A DNA stretch of 25,277 nucleotides from IMG/VR virus record IMGVR_UViG_3300023175_000183, positions 1 to 25,277 of that record. One strand, written 5' to 3'. The stretch's first letter is position 1. Each line of letters opens with the position of its first letter. The position numbers and the translations under genes are program-made. The stretch is from a virus. Below, piece by piece: positions 6,596-14,224 of this stretch. Below the pieces are notes generated by a model. It made no database searches. It saw nothing but the letters and a program-made list of their open reading frames with translations, and was not told where the DNA came from.

Positions 6596-8353
6596 ATGAG
6601 TTGGAAGAAATATTTTACTCCAGTTCCAACTGCGGATAATAGAAATGGTGGATATTCACCATTTAGTTTAAAAGGTAACAACGGCGTTGGCCCTGCTGCT
6701 GCTAACTATTCCTCACACCTTCCAGACGTATATGTTGGATCACCTAATCGTATTGAACGTTACAATCAATACAACACAATGGACAGTGATTCAGAAGTTA
6801 ATGCTGCACTAGATATACTTGCAGAATTTTGCACACAAAAAAATAAATCAAACGATACACATTTTAAATTAGATTTTAAAGGCAATCCTACTAACAGTGA
6901 AATACAGGTTATTGGACAATATTTGCAGCAGTGGTGCAAACTAAACAAGTTTGAAACACGTATGTTTAGAACTATCCGCAATGCATTCAAATATGGCGAT
7001 CAATTCTTTATCCGTGATCCAGAAACACAAAAATTGTTCCATGTAGATCCTAGCCAAGTTACAAAAATTATTGTAAACGAAAGCGAAGGCAAAAAGCCTG
7101 AGCAGTATGTTGTTAAAAATCTAAACTTTGCATTTGAAGCATTAGAAGCAACACCGCTTAACACACAAAACAGTTACGGTCCAGGTGGCACCAACGGTTA
7201 TCAGCAAGTTAAACAACAAGGTATGACTGGTGGCAATCATACACCAAGTGGTAACACCAGTAGATTTGCACAAGAACACGACGAAACTTATGTAGATGCT
7301 AATCACGTATTGCATTTGAGCATGAGTGAAGGACTTGATCAAAACTATCCATTTGGTAACAGCCTACTAGAAAGTATTTTTAAAGTATACAAGCAAAAAG
7401 AATTATTAGAAGATGCGATTATTATCTATCGTGTCCAACGTGCGCCAGAGCGCAGAGTATTCTACGTTGATGTGGGCAATATGCCTTCACACCTTGCTAT
7501 GCAGTTTGTGGAGCGTGTAAAAACGGAAATACATCAAAGACGAATCCCATCCAAGACAGGTGGTGGCACAAATGTTATAGACAGTTCATATAATCCACTG
7601 TCAATCAACGAAGATTACTTCTTTCCACAAACTGCTGAAGGGCGTGGATCAAAAGTTGAGACTCTACCAGGCGGTACTAACCTAGGAGAGATTGATGACC
7701 TTAGATACTTTACTAATAAGTTGGTACGCGGCTTACGTATCCCAAGTTCGTACTTACCAACTGGAGCAGATGACGGCGCTTCACAGTATAATGATGGACG
7801 TGTGGGTACTGCCTATATACAAGAACTACGCTTCAACAAATATTGCGAACGTTTGCAATCCATGGTTGAAGAAGACTTCAACAAAGAGTTCAAACTATTC
7901 TTACAAAGCAAAGGCGCAAACATAGACTTTAGTATGTTTGATTTGAGGCTAACACCTCCACAAAACTTTGCAGCATACAGACAAGCAGAACTTGATAACA
8001 ATCGTATTAGTACATTTACAAGTATGGCAGCAGTGCCTTATATTTCAAATAGATTTGCATTACAGAGGTTCTTAGGACTTAGCGAAGAAGAGATTGCAGA
8101 GAATGAACGTTTATGGCAAGAAGAAAATGATGAAAACTTAACAGATCTAGTTACAGACGATATGGCAGGAGAAATGCGAGGCGCAGGACTTAGTGGTGCT
8201 GACCTTGCAGGCGACTTAGGTGGTATTGAAACTGATCTAGGTGGCGATGCTGGCGGCATTGATGGCGGCACAGGCGAAGGTGTAGATACAAACACAGAAG
8301 ACGACCTCGGCGACCTCGGCGGCGGTGGAGAAGAAACAGCACAAACTATATAA
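6596..8353 (+). CDS. gp20: Portal vertex protein gp20
   Basis: A 585-aa protein starting at ATG 6596, immediately after the preceding stop. It carries T4-like portal hallmarks: MSWKKYFTPVP at the N-terminus, YNTMDSDSEVNAALDILAEF (residues about 58-80), FKYGDQFFIRDPE, YPFGNSLLESIFKVYKQKEL, RAPERRVFYVDVGNMP, and the region ending in a DDGASQYNDGR loop. The dodecameric portal starts head assembly and is the DNA channel and packaging-motor docking site. It is slightly longer than T4 gp20 (524 aa); the extra length includes a C-terminal tail (about 520-585) extremely rich in Gly and Asp (DLGG-type repeats) that looks disordered and is unlike the body of the protein. It is the first gene of the head-assembly cluster that continues to gp23. 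Confidence 0.95.
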   Translation: MSWKKYFTPVPTADNRNGGYSPFSLKGNNGVGPAAANYSSHLPDVYVGSPNRIERYNQYNTMDSDSEVNAALDILAEFCTQKNKSNDTHFKLDFKGNPTNSEIQVIGQYLQQWCKLNKFETRMFRTIRNAFKYGDQFFIRDPETQKLFHVDPSQVTKIIVNESEGKKPEQYVVKNLNFAFEALEATPLNTQNSYGPGGTNGYQQVKQQGMTGGNHTPSGNTSRFAQEHDETYVDANHVLHLSMSEGLDQNYPFGNSLLESIFKVYKQKELLEDAIIIYRVQRAPERRVFYVDVGNMPSHLAMQFVERVKTEIHQRRIPSKTGGGTNVIDSSYNPLSINEDYFFPQTAEGRGSKVETLPGGTNLGEIDDLRYFTNKLVRGLRIPSSYLPTGADDGASQYNDGRVGTAYIQELRFNKYCERLQSMVEEDFNKEFKLFLQSKGANIDFSMFDLRLTPPQNFAAYRQAELDNNRISTFTSMAAVPYISNRFALQRFLGLSEEEIAENERLWQEENDENLTDLVTDDMAGEMRGAGLSGADLAGDLGGIETDLGGDAGGIDGGTGEGVDTNTEDDLGDLGGGGEETAQTI

Positions 8354-8356
8354 ATA
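8349..8356 (+). promoter_or_regulatory. Perfect late promoter box TATAAATA at gp20 end
   Basis: An exact TATAAATA overlaps the gp20 stop codon. T4 late spacing puts +1 at 8362, the A of the next gene's ATG, so that transcript would be leaderless for that gene. It may mainly serve the downstream genes, or be a chance match in AT-rich sequence. Confidence 0.4.
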
Positions 8357-8361
8357 ATAAT

Positions 8362-8610
8362 ATGATACTAAGAGAACTATATTACTTTAACAAAGAAACA
8401 ATGGAACCGGAAGAGGATAAAACATACGATCCTGAAAACGATACCGATGTGATTAAAGTTGATGATGAACGTAAAAGTCGTTTGACTCTTAAAGATATCA
8501 ACAGAGCCCGCAAAGCAAGCGATGCCCATAGAGACCAAAAAGCCAAAGATTTGAATTATATTAGACAAATGTACGGATTAGCAGCACAGGCAGCACTTGG
8601 CGGAGTTTAA
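8362..8610 (+). CDS. Small core-position protein (gp67 position)
   Basis: An 82-aa charged protein starting at ATG 8362, 8 bases after the gp20 stop, with no visible Shine-Dalgarno site, so translation may be coupled to gp20. The N-terminal half is acidic (EPEEDKTYDPENDTDVIKVDD); the C-terminal half is basic and helical (RLTLKDINRARKASDAHRDQ) and ends in a hydrophobic QMYGLAAQAALGGV helix. In T4 the gene right after 20 is 67, an 80-aa prohead core protein of similar size; marine T4-like phages carry a small gene of this type at this place. Position and size support a prohead core role, but sequence homology to gp67 cannot be shown here. The stop TAA shares one base with the next ATG. Confidence 0.7.
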   Translation: MILRELYYFNKETMEPEEDKTYDPENDTDVIKVDDERKSRLTLKDINRARKASDAHRDQKAKDLNYIRQMYGLAAQAALGGV

Positions 8611-9203
8611 TGGCAAACAGAACAGCGTTTGTACTAGGTAATGGTACTAGTCGCAAAGAAATCAATAATCAAAAATTAAAAAATTATGGTGTAGTATATG
8701 GCTGCAATGCTTTGTACAGAGAGTTTGCACCTGATCATTTAGTTTGTGTAGATACAAAAATGATTACCGAAATAAATGATGTACAGTATCAACACAAACA
8801 TAATGTATGGAGCAATAGAAATAAACTTACAGAACGTACACCTAATGTTAAATTAATGGATCCAAACAAAGGTTGGAGTAGTGGACCTACTGCATTATTA
8901 CTTGCTAGTCAGCACGGTTATAAGACAATTTATATTTTAGGATTTGATTATGTAGGCATTGGTGAAAATAAAGAATTTGTAAACAACATATATGCAGGTA
9001 GTAAAAATTACAAAGGAACCAAAGACAGAGCAACATATTATGGAAACTGGCAAAGACAAACTATGATGTGTATAAATCAGTTTCCAAGGACTAAATACTA
9101 TCGAATACAAAAGTCAAAGAACGATTACGTTCCAGACCATCTTAAAGATTTATCTAATTTATCGCATATCACAGTAGAAGATTTTGCGAAAAAGTTCCAG
9201 TAA
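8610..9203 (+). CDS. DUF115 / glycosyltransferase-42-like nucleotide-sugar-type protein
   Basis: A 197-aa protein starting at ATG 8610, overlapping the previous stop by one base. The N-terminus AFVLGNGTSRKEI, then YGCNALYREFAPDHLVCVD, resembles the 'GNGPS' nucleotide-binding start of GT42 sialyltransferases and DUF115/MptE-like proteins. A second conserved-type block is SSGPTALLLASQHGYKTIYI then LGFDYVG (residues about 90-115), matching the 'SG..AL..A...G...I.L.G.D' motif of the same superfamily. These proteins transfer sugar or phospho-groups in surface-polysaccharide or pterin pathways. It interrupts the conserved 20-67-68-21 head cluster, so it is probably a passenger co-transcribed with virion genes; it may modify a virion or host glycan. 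The exact reaction is unknown. The C-terminal 50 residues are Lys/Tyr-rich. Confidence 0.6.
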   Translation: MANRTAFVLGNGTSRKEINNQKLKNYGVVYGCNALYREFAPDHLVCVDTKMITEINDVQYQHKHNVWSNRNKLTERTPNVKLMDPNKGWSSGPTALLLASQHGYKTIYILGFDYVGIGENKEFVNNIYAGSKNYKGTKDRATYYGNWQRQTMMCINQFPRTKYYRIQKSKNDYVPDHLKDLSNLSHITVEDFAKKFQ

Positions 9204-9207
9204 ACTA

Positions 9208-9235
9208 TAAAATGGGCCGTTTTGACCCCATTTTA
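9208..9235 (+). terminator. Hairpin, possible weak terminator
   Basis: TAAAATGGG (9208-9216) pairs with CCCATTTTA (9227-9235) around a 10-base loop. The T-run is inside the stem, so on either strand the hairpin ends in T or A runs. It separates the DUF115-like gene from the core gene and its promoter. Confidence 0.5.
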
Positions 9236-9255
9236 CACGTATATTTTCAAAAAAG

Positions 9256-9267
9256 TGTAAATATAAT
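9256..9267 (+). promoter_or_regulatory. Late-type box TGTAAATA overlapping a TATAAT
   Basis: TGTAAATA (9256-9263) overlaps TATAAT (9262-9267), upstream of the acidic core gene and downstream of a hairpin. No good -35 is visible at 17 bases. By late spacing, +1 is near 9269, giving a 28-base leader containing AAAGGAG. Confidence 0.45.
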
Positions 9268-9296
9268 AGACAGCCTTGACAATAAAGGAGAATGAC

Positions 9297-10340
9297 ATGA
9301 CTGATCGCAACAAGTTTGAAGAAATGCTTGAGCGCCTCGTCAACGAAGACAGAGAAGGTGCAGAAGCATTGTTCCACGAAATCGTGGTAGAAAAATCAAG
9401 AGATATTTACGAATCACTACTTGAAGATGAAGAAGAAGTAGAAGAAACAACTGATGAAGAAGTTGATGAAGCTACAGATGAAGAAGTAGATGAATCAGAA
9501 GAAGATCTAGACGAAGCAACAGATGAAGAAGTAGACGAAGCAACTGACGAAGAAGTTGACGAAGCTGCTGATGAAGATCTAGATGAAGCAGACGAAGAAG
9601 TTGACGAAAACTTTTTTGGTGACGAAGTCGCAGTAGAAGGTGACCCAGTAGACGATATGATGGGTGACGTAGAAGATCCAGATATGGCAATGGAACCAGA
9701 AATGGGTGACGACGATATGGGTATGGGCGACGAAGAAGGCGATGTAGAAGATCGTGTTGCAGACCTAGAAGACGAACTAGAAGCTCTAAAAGCAGAATTT
9801 GAAGCTATGATGGGCGACGAAGAGCCAGGTGATGAAGAGCCAGCTGATGATATGCCAATGGATATGGATTCAGAAGAAGGTGACGACGAAGAAGCTGAAG
9901 AAGAAGCAATTGCTTTCGAAGACGAAGAAGTAGAAGAAGCAGCTGACGAAGAAGTAGAAGAGTCAAAAGCACCAAAGTCACAAACAGAAATTATGCGTGA
10001 ATACACAGATAAAGTCACCGGCGGCGGCTTAGATGCTTCTAAAATTGGCGGAGACAATGGTGCGAATGCAAAATCAGTAGTTGCAGGTAAAAACGATATG
10101 GGCGGAACATCTGCAAATATCGCAAAAGGTGGAGACGCTGACACAGGCGGCACAACCGGCGGCTTAGCAGCACCATCAACGAAAGAAGATAACGCAGGGA
10201 ATGTAAACGTTCCAGGCGGTAAGGCTTCAAAATCAATGAAGTCACAACCCGGCCATGGTGCCGAGAAAAAAGGCAAGCCAGAAGGTGCTGACAAAAGCGC
10301 AGGCTCACCTTTAAATGGTGCTCCTAAAAGAGCAAAATAA
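9297..10340 (+). CDS. Highly acidic prohead core protein (gp68 position)
   Basis: ATG 9297 is chosen because AAAGGAGA lies 6-13 bases upstream; an in-frame TTG at 9276 lies before that site. The 347-aa product begins with a helical domain (NKFEEMLERLVNEDREGAEA, then FHEIVVEKSRDIYESLL) of about 45 residues. It is followed by an extremely acidic region with an 8-residue repeat of type ATDEEVDE, an Asp/Met-rich stretch (MGDDDMGMGDEEG), a heptad-like segment (RVADLEDELEALKAEFEAMM), and a Gly/Asn/Lys-rich C-terminus. Marine T4-like phages encode such a protein between gp20 and gp21, where T4 has core gene 68. Its charge and gp21 neighbour suggest a scaffold-core component that is degraded during maturation. 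It lies 10 bases before gp21 and is probably co-transcribed with it. Confidence 0.75.
   Translation: MTDRNKFEEMLERLVNEDREGAEALFHEIVVEKSRDIYESLLEDEEEVEETTDEEVDEATDEEVDESEEDLDEATDEEVDEATDEEVDEAADEDLDEADEEVDENFFGDEVAVEGDPVDDMMGDVEDPDMAMEPEMGDDDMGMGDEEGDVEDRVADLEDELEALKAEFEAMMGDEEPGDEEPADDMPMDMDSEEGDDEEAEEEAIAFEDEEVEEAADEEVEESKAPKSQTEIMREYTDKVTGGGLDASKIGGDNGANAKSVVAGKNDMGGTSANIAKGGDADTGGTTGGLAAPSTKEDNAGNVNVPGGKASKSMKSQPGHGAEKKGKPEGADKSAGSPLNGAPKRAK
9450..9608 (+). repeat. Tandem 24-base coding repeat (ATDEEVDE type)
   Basis: Imperfect tandem copies of a GAT-GAA-GAA-GTW-GAY-GAA-GCW-ACW-type unit encode about 6-7 copies of an 8-residue acidic repeat within the core protein. Some units are replaced by variants with DLDE. 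Synonymous differences between copies show that the array is not freshly duplicated. Confidence 0.7.
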
Positions 10341-10350
10341 GGACTGATTG

Positions 10351-10974
10351 ATGAAGGTACTAAGCGAACATCTGAATTTCGACCAGGCTAGAATTGTTGT
10401 TGAGTCTGCTAACGAAGGTAAAGATCTTTTTATGAAAGGTATTTGCATTCAAGGCGGAGTACGCAACGCAAATCAGCGTGTATATCCCGTTAATGAAATT
10501 GGCAGGGCTGTCACCACACTCAACGAACAAATTAGTGGTGGCTATTCAGTGTTAGGCGAAGTTGATCATCCTGACGGACTTAATATAAACTTAGACCGTG
10601 TAAGCCATATGATTACAGAAATGTGGATGGATGGACCAAACGGTTATGGTAAGTTAAAAATTCTACCAACTCCGATGGGACAACTAGTTAGAACAATGCT
10701 AGAAAGCAACGTTAAATTAGGTGTCTCATCTAGAGGGTCTGGTAATGTAAGCGAAAGTGGCGGTGGAGAAGTATCAGACTTTGAAATCATCACAGTAGAC
10801 GTTGTGGCGCAACCTTCTGCGCCAGGCGCATATCCAACACCGATTTACGAACATCTTATGAATAGCCGAGGCGGTTATAGGGCGTTCCAAACATCAAGGG
10901 AAGTTCAAGGCGACGAAAAGGCACAGAAATACTTAAAAGAGAGTCTATTAGATATAATAGACAAACTCCGCTAA
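10351..10974 (+). CDS. gp21: Prohead core protein protease gp21
   Basis: ATG 10351 is preferred over an in-frame TTG at 10348; AAGGA lies 9-13 bases upstream. The 207-aa protein is the T4-type serine protease that cuts scaffold, gp23 and internal proteins at (L/I)-x-E sites. Catalytic-type residues are visible: His73 in GEVDHPDG, Ser126/127 in GVSSRGSG, and Asp150 in FEIITVDVVAQPSAPGA. These correspond to the His/Ser/Asp arrangement of the herpes-assemblin-like fold. The N-terminal ICIQGGVRNANQRVYP is also typical of the family. It sits between the acidic core gene and scaffold gp22, exactly the T4-like order, with 17 bases to gp22. The C-terminus (KYLKESLLDIIDKLR) probably contains self-cleavage sites. 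Confidence 0.95.
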   Translation: MKVLSEHLNFDQARIVVESANEGKDLFMKGICIQGGVRNANQRVYPVNEIGRAVTTLNEQISGGYSVLGEVDHPDGLNINLDRVSHMITEMWMDGPNGYGKLKILPTPMGQLVRTMLESNVKLGVSSRGSGNVSESGGGEVSDFEIITVDVVAQPSAPGAYPTPIYEHLMNSRGGYRAFQTSREVQGDEKAQKYLKESLLDIIDKLR

Positions 10975-10991
10975 CAAGGAGAGGATAGACA

Positions 10992-12083
10992 ATGTTAGAT
11001 GCACTAAAATCACTCTTTGAAAATTCAGCACTATCGGAAGAAGTGCGCTCAGAACTAGAAGAAGCATGGAACGCTAAAGTAAAAGAAAACCGTTTACAAG
11101 CGACAGCAGAACTACGTGAAGAATTTGCTAAAAAGTATGAACATGATAAAACAACAATGGTTGAAGCCATTGATGCTATGATGACAGAAAAACTTAGTGA
11201 AGAAATTGCAGAGTTTGCTGAAGATCGCAAGCAATTAGCAGAAGCAAAAGCAAAATTTGCTATTGCACAGCGTAAAAATGCTAATCTAATGAAATCATTT
11301 GTTAGTGAAACACTAGCAAAAGAAATCAAAGAACTACACTCAGATCAAAAAGCAATGGCTGACAAGTTTGTTGCCCTAGAAGAGTTTGTAGTAGAGTCAC
11401 TTGCAAAAGAAATTGCAGAGTTTTACGAAGATAAAAAAGATCTTGCCGAAACAAAAGTACGTCTTGTACGTGAAGGCAAAGCTCACGTTAATAAAGTTAA
11501 AAAAGACTTTATTGAAAAAAGTGCAAAATTGGTATCGGAAACAGTTGCTAAAGGTCTTAAAAAAGAAATTTCAGCACTTAAAGAAGATATTGATGCAGCA
11601 CGTGAAAATGATTTTGGTCGTAAGTTATTCGAAGCATTTGCTAACGAATATCAACACTCATATCTAAACGAAAAGAGTGAAACTTCAAAACTTCTAAAAG
11701 TTGTTGGTACAAAAGACAAACAACTTGCAGAAGCAAGAGAAGCAGCGGCTAAAGCAATTAAACTTGCAGAAGCACAAGCAAATCAAAACAAAATGATCAC
11801 TGAAAGTGCTAAACGCAAAGACACAATTAACGATATGGTTGCGCCATTAAGCAAAGACCAGCGTGAAATTATGGTAGACTTACTGGAATCAGTTCAGACT
11901 GACAGACTACGTTCTGCGTTTGACAAATACCTACCGGCAGTTATCGACGGTAAAGGTCCAGCAAAGAAGAAGGCAGTATTAGCAGAAGGCAAAGAAGTAA
12001 CAGGCAACAGAGAACAATCAAATGACATCAAAGCAGACGCAGACAACAATGTTGTTGACTTAAAGCGTTTAGCTGGATTATAA
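10992..12083 (+). CDS. gp22: Prohead core scaffolding protein gp22
   Basis: A 363-aa protein starting at ATG 10992 with AAGGAGAGGA upstream (10977-10986). It is almost entirely charged helical heptads rich in Lys, Glu and Ala, with repeated ETLAKEI / ESLAKEI / ETVAKGL segments near residues 108, 133 and 184, suggesting internal duplication of a coiled-coil unit. gp22 forms the transient core on which gp23 assembles and is degraded by gp21. A conserved-type C-terminal domain is seen around 275-315 (DMVAPLSKDQREIMVDLLES). It lies between gp21 and gp23 with short gaps (17 and 12 bases), which secures the identity even though coiled-coil sequence alone would not. The last 40 residues are Lys-rich then acidic. 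Confidence 0.9.
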   Translation: MLDALKSLFENSALSEEVRSELEEAWNAKVKENRLQATAELREEFAKKYEHDKTTMVEAIDAMMTEKLSEEIAEFAEDRKQLAEAKAKFAIAQRKNANLMKSFVSETLAKEIKELHSDQKAMADKFVALEEFVVESLAKEIAEFYEDKKDLAETKVRLVREGKAHVNKVKKDFIEKSAKLVSETVAKGLKKEISALKEDIDAARENDFGRKLFEAFANEYQHSYLNEKSETSKLLKVVGTKDKQLAEAREAAAKAIKLAEAQANQNKMITESAKRKDTINDMVAPLSKDQREIMVDLLESVQTDRLRSAFDKYLPAVIDGKGPAKKKAVLAEGKEVTGNREQSNDIKADADNNVVDLKRLAGL

Positions 12084-12095
12084 GAGGAGAAACCA

Positions 12096-13265
12096 ATGTC
12101 AGAACTATTAGAAAGTCGCTGGCACGATACAAAAAGCGCACTTCTTGAAGGCCTATCAGGCAATAAGAAAGCAGTAATGGCTTCAACATTAGAAAATACA
12201 CGTAAGTATTTGGCTGAAACCGCGACTGCAGGTGCTACATCTGCCGGTAACATCGCAACACTTAACCGTGTGATCCTTCCAGTGATCAGACGTGTTATGC
12301 CAACAGTTATTGCAAACGAACTAGTTGGTGTACAACCAATGACTGGTCCAGTTGGTCAAATTCACACACTACGTGTACGCTACAGCGACACAGTGGGCTC
12401 AGGCGCTTCAGGCGCAGTAGCTGGTGAAGAAGCACTATCACCATTCAAAATTGCTGAAGCATATTCAGGTGACGGTACAAACGCACCTGCGCCAACAGCA
12501 TCTCTTGAAGGTGAAGCTGGCAACAGACTAAGCATTCAGATCTTGAAACAGACTGTAGAAGCAAAAACACGCAAACTAAGCGCACGTTGGACCTTCGAAG
12601 CTGCTCAAGACGCTCAGTCACAGCACGGTATTGACGTTGAAGCAGAAATTATGGCTGCTTTAGCTCAAGAAATTACAGCAGAGATCGACCAAGAAGTCTT
12701 GGCATCTTTGAAAACACTAGCAGGCACAGGTACAGACACATACAACCAAGCAGCAGTTTCAGGTACAGCTACATTCGTAGGTGACGAACACGCAGCATTG
12801 GCAGTGTTGGTAAACCGTGCAGCAAACAGAATTGCACAGAGAACACGTAGAGGCGCAGGTAACTGGGCTGTTGTTTCTCCAGCAATCCTAACTGTACTAC
12901 AGTCAGCAACAACATCAGCGTTTGCACGTACAACAGAAGGCACATTTGAAGCACCAACTAACACAAAAATGGTTGGTACACTAAATGGCGCAATGAAAAT
13001 TTACGTGAACACATACGCAGCAGATGATGACGTGCTAGTAGGTTATAAGGGTACTTCAGAGTCAGACGCAGCAGCGTTCTACTGCCCATACATCCCACTA
13101 ATGTCTTCAGGTGTTGTACTTGATCCATCAACATTTGAACCAACCGTATCATTCATGACACGTTATGGTTATGTTGAGTTGTCAAACACTGCGTCATCAC
13201 TTGGTAACGCAGCAGACTACTTAGAGACAGTTGAAGTTAACGCAAGTAACCTAAGCTTCTCATAA
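12096..13265 (+). CDS. gp23: Major capsid protein gp23
   Basis: A 389-aa protein starting at ATG 12096, with AGAGGAGAAA 3-12 bases upstream. N-terminal propeptide residues 1-41 end in KYLAE; the expected gp21 cut is after Glu41, giving a mature N-terminus TATAGATSAGNIATLNRV, a segment very typical of T4-like capsids. Other hallmarks are PVIRRVMPTVIANELVGVQP, MTGPVGQIHTLRVRY, ARWTFEAAQDAQSQHGIDVE, NRIAQRTRRGAGNWAVVSP and the C-terminal FMTRYGYVE. At 389 aa it is clearly shorter than T4 gp23 (521 aa), so insertion-domain parts are probably reduced. Codons look more GC-rich and optimised than in neighbouring genes, as expected for the most abundant protein. A strong terminator follows 21 bases later, closing the head cluster. 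Confidence 0.95.
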   Translation: MSELLESRWHDTKSALLEGLSGNKKAVMASTLENTRKYLAETATAGATSAGNIATLNRVILPVIRRVMPTVIANELVGVQPMTGPVGQIHTLRVRYSDTVGSGASGAVAGEEALSPFKIAEAYSGDGTNAPAPTASLEGEAGNRLSIQILKQTVEAKTRKLSARWTFEAAQDAQSQHGIDVEAEIMAALAQEITAEIDQEVLASLKTLAGTGTDTYNQAAVSGTATFVGDEHAALAVLVNRAANRIAQRTRRGAGNWAVVSPAILTVLQSATTSAFARTTEGTFEAPTNTKMVGTLNGAMKIYVNTYAADDDVLVGYKGTSESDAAAFYCPYIPLMSSGVVLDPSTFEPTVSFMTRYGYVELSNTASSLGNAADYLETVEVNASNLSFS

Positions 13266-13286
13266 GTTTTAATTTTAAGATTTACA

Positions 13287-13312
13287 AAATAGGCCCTACG
13301 GGGCCTATTTTT
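13287..13312 (+). terminator. Strong rho-independent terminator after gp23
   Basis: AAATAGGCCC (13287-13296), loop TACG, GGGCCTATTT (13301-13310), then further Ts. A 10-bp stem with a UNCG-like loop. It ends the capsid transcript. Confidence 0.9.
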
Positions 13313-13326
13313 ATGATAACTACATT

Positions 13327-14025
13327 ATGGACATAAGTGTAGAAAAAACCCCAAAACAAAAATTAAGTCAGTACGCAGTTGACACAGCAAGTAGTGTGAG
13401 CATTACACATTTACCTAAAACAGATTTATCACGTGTAAAAGATGCAGCAATAGAACTTAACGAACAATCAGGTAGTGCAAAAGCAGTTGCACACATTGCA
13501 GCACGTAATTTACAAAGTGAAAGTGAACTACATAAAAACTGTATTGCAATGCGCAAAGCAGGTGTAGATAAAGTGTTGCTTATAGGTGGTAGCACATACC
13601 AAGGTAAAGTATATCAAACTTTTTATGAAGTACGAAATGCTATCGAAGACTATGGATTTAAAATGTATTGCGGAGTATATCCGCAAAGCGAAACATATGC
13701 TAATATGGCTTTTACAAAATATATGCATTTTGCAGGAGGAATAAGTCAATTGTGTTTTAATCCAAGATTATTAAATACTTGGGAAAAGAAAACAAGATTT
13801 GGTGTTGCAACAAATTGCACACTGAATGGATTATGGAAATATGCAAAATTATGCGGACTTACTGATAGTGTTTCTTACGCTGTAGGAAACATACGTGGTT
13901 TGACTTATGTTAACACAAAAGGATTTAACACAGTTAAATTTGTAAAAGATTTAAGAGACAATCCTATTCATCTTTACAACTTTGGTAAGTTAGATCAAAC
14001 ACTATTGCAATTGGAGATGATGTAA
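13327..14025 (+). CDS. Methylenetetrahydrofolate reductase (MetF)-like protein
   Basis: A 232-aa protein starting at ATG 13327, just after the gp23 terminator; no strong ribosome-binding site is visible. The segment VSITHLPKTDLSRVKDAAIE, then KAVAHIAARNLQSESEL and GVDKVLLIGGSTYQG, follows the beta/alpha-barrel pattern of the MTHFR family (VTYLPGT..., PHIAAR, LLLxGD). MTHFR reduces 5,10-methylene-THF to 5-methyl-THF using FAD. Deviations: the usual Gly-Asp after the barrel strand is Gly-Ser (GGS), the N-terminal Glu-containing strand (FEFFPP) is not evident, and the length (232 aa) is below the usual 280-300. It may therefore be a reduced or altered-function relative. It overlaps the next gene by one base and is a probable host-derived metabolic gene. 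Family assignment is moderately sure; the reaction is not. Confidence 0.7.
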   Translation: MDISVEKTPKQKLSQYAVDTASSVSITHLPKTDLSRVKDAAIELNEQSGSAKAVAHIAARNLQSESELHKNCIAMRKAGVDKVLLIGGSTYQGKVYQTFYEVRNAIEDYGFKMYCGVYPQSETYANMAFTKYMHFAGGISQLCFNPRLLNTWEKKTRFGVATNCTLNGLWKYAKLCGLTDSVSYAVGNIRGLTYVNTKGFNTVKFVKDLRDNPIHLYNFGKLDQTLLQLEMM

Positions 14026-14219
14026 TGATAGTAACAGGACAAGTTTATAAATTTATAGGAATTCACGGATTGATACGTCCTGACGAATGGGGACAAAACA
14101 GAACTGATGTTTTATTTAAAAAGAAAGAACATAAACTTGTAATAGGTGATAGAGTACAATACGAAGCTATAGATCACAATGGAAGAAAACACGCAGAAAA
14201 TTTAAAAAAAGTTGAATAA
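14025..14219 (+). CDS. Small OB-fold, cold-shock-domain-like protein
   Basis: A 64-aa protein from ATG 14025, overlapping the MTHFR-like stop by one base (TAATG), so translationally coupled. The pattern G-x-V-Y-K-F...HGLIRPDEWGQNRTDVLF...L-V-I-G-D-R-V-Q-Y-E-A...NGRKHAENLKKVE follows the cold-shock domain: strand 1, the RNP1-like GxIxPD, the RNP2-like DVxF, GDxVxYE and the terminal AxNL. The aromatic residues that stack on nucleic acid in CspA (KGFGFI, VFVHF) are largely missing (GLI, VLF), so RNA binding would be weakened or altered. It could be an RNA chaperone for late transcripts, possibly of the candidate RNA encoded next. It is basic, as expected for a nucleic-acid binder. Confidence 0.6.
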   Translation: MIVTGQVYKFIGIHGLIRPDEWGQNRTDVLFKKKEHKLVIGDRVQYEAIDHNGRKHAENLKKVE

Positions 14220-14224
14220 AGAGG

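Noticed and set aside
6590-6602. TATAAATGAG at the 6595 and 16458 gene junctions as a late promoter
   Set aside because: It is a stop-start (TAA-ATG) junction; the resemblance to TATAAATA comes from the abutting codons and the last promoter base differs.
9407-10294. Long 295-codon minus-strand open frame, Ser-rich
   Set aside because: It is the mirror of GAA/GAT-rich acidic codons in the core gene; the composition is almost only Ser/Pro/Ala and there is no ribosome-binding site.
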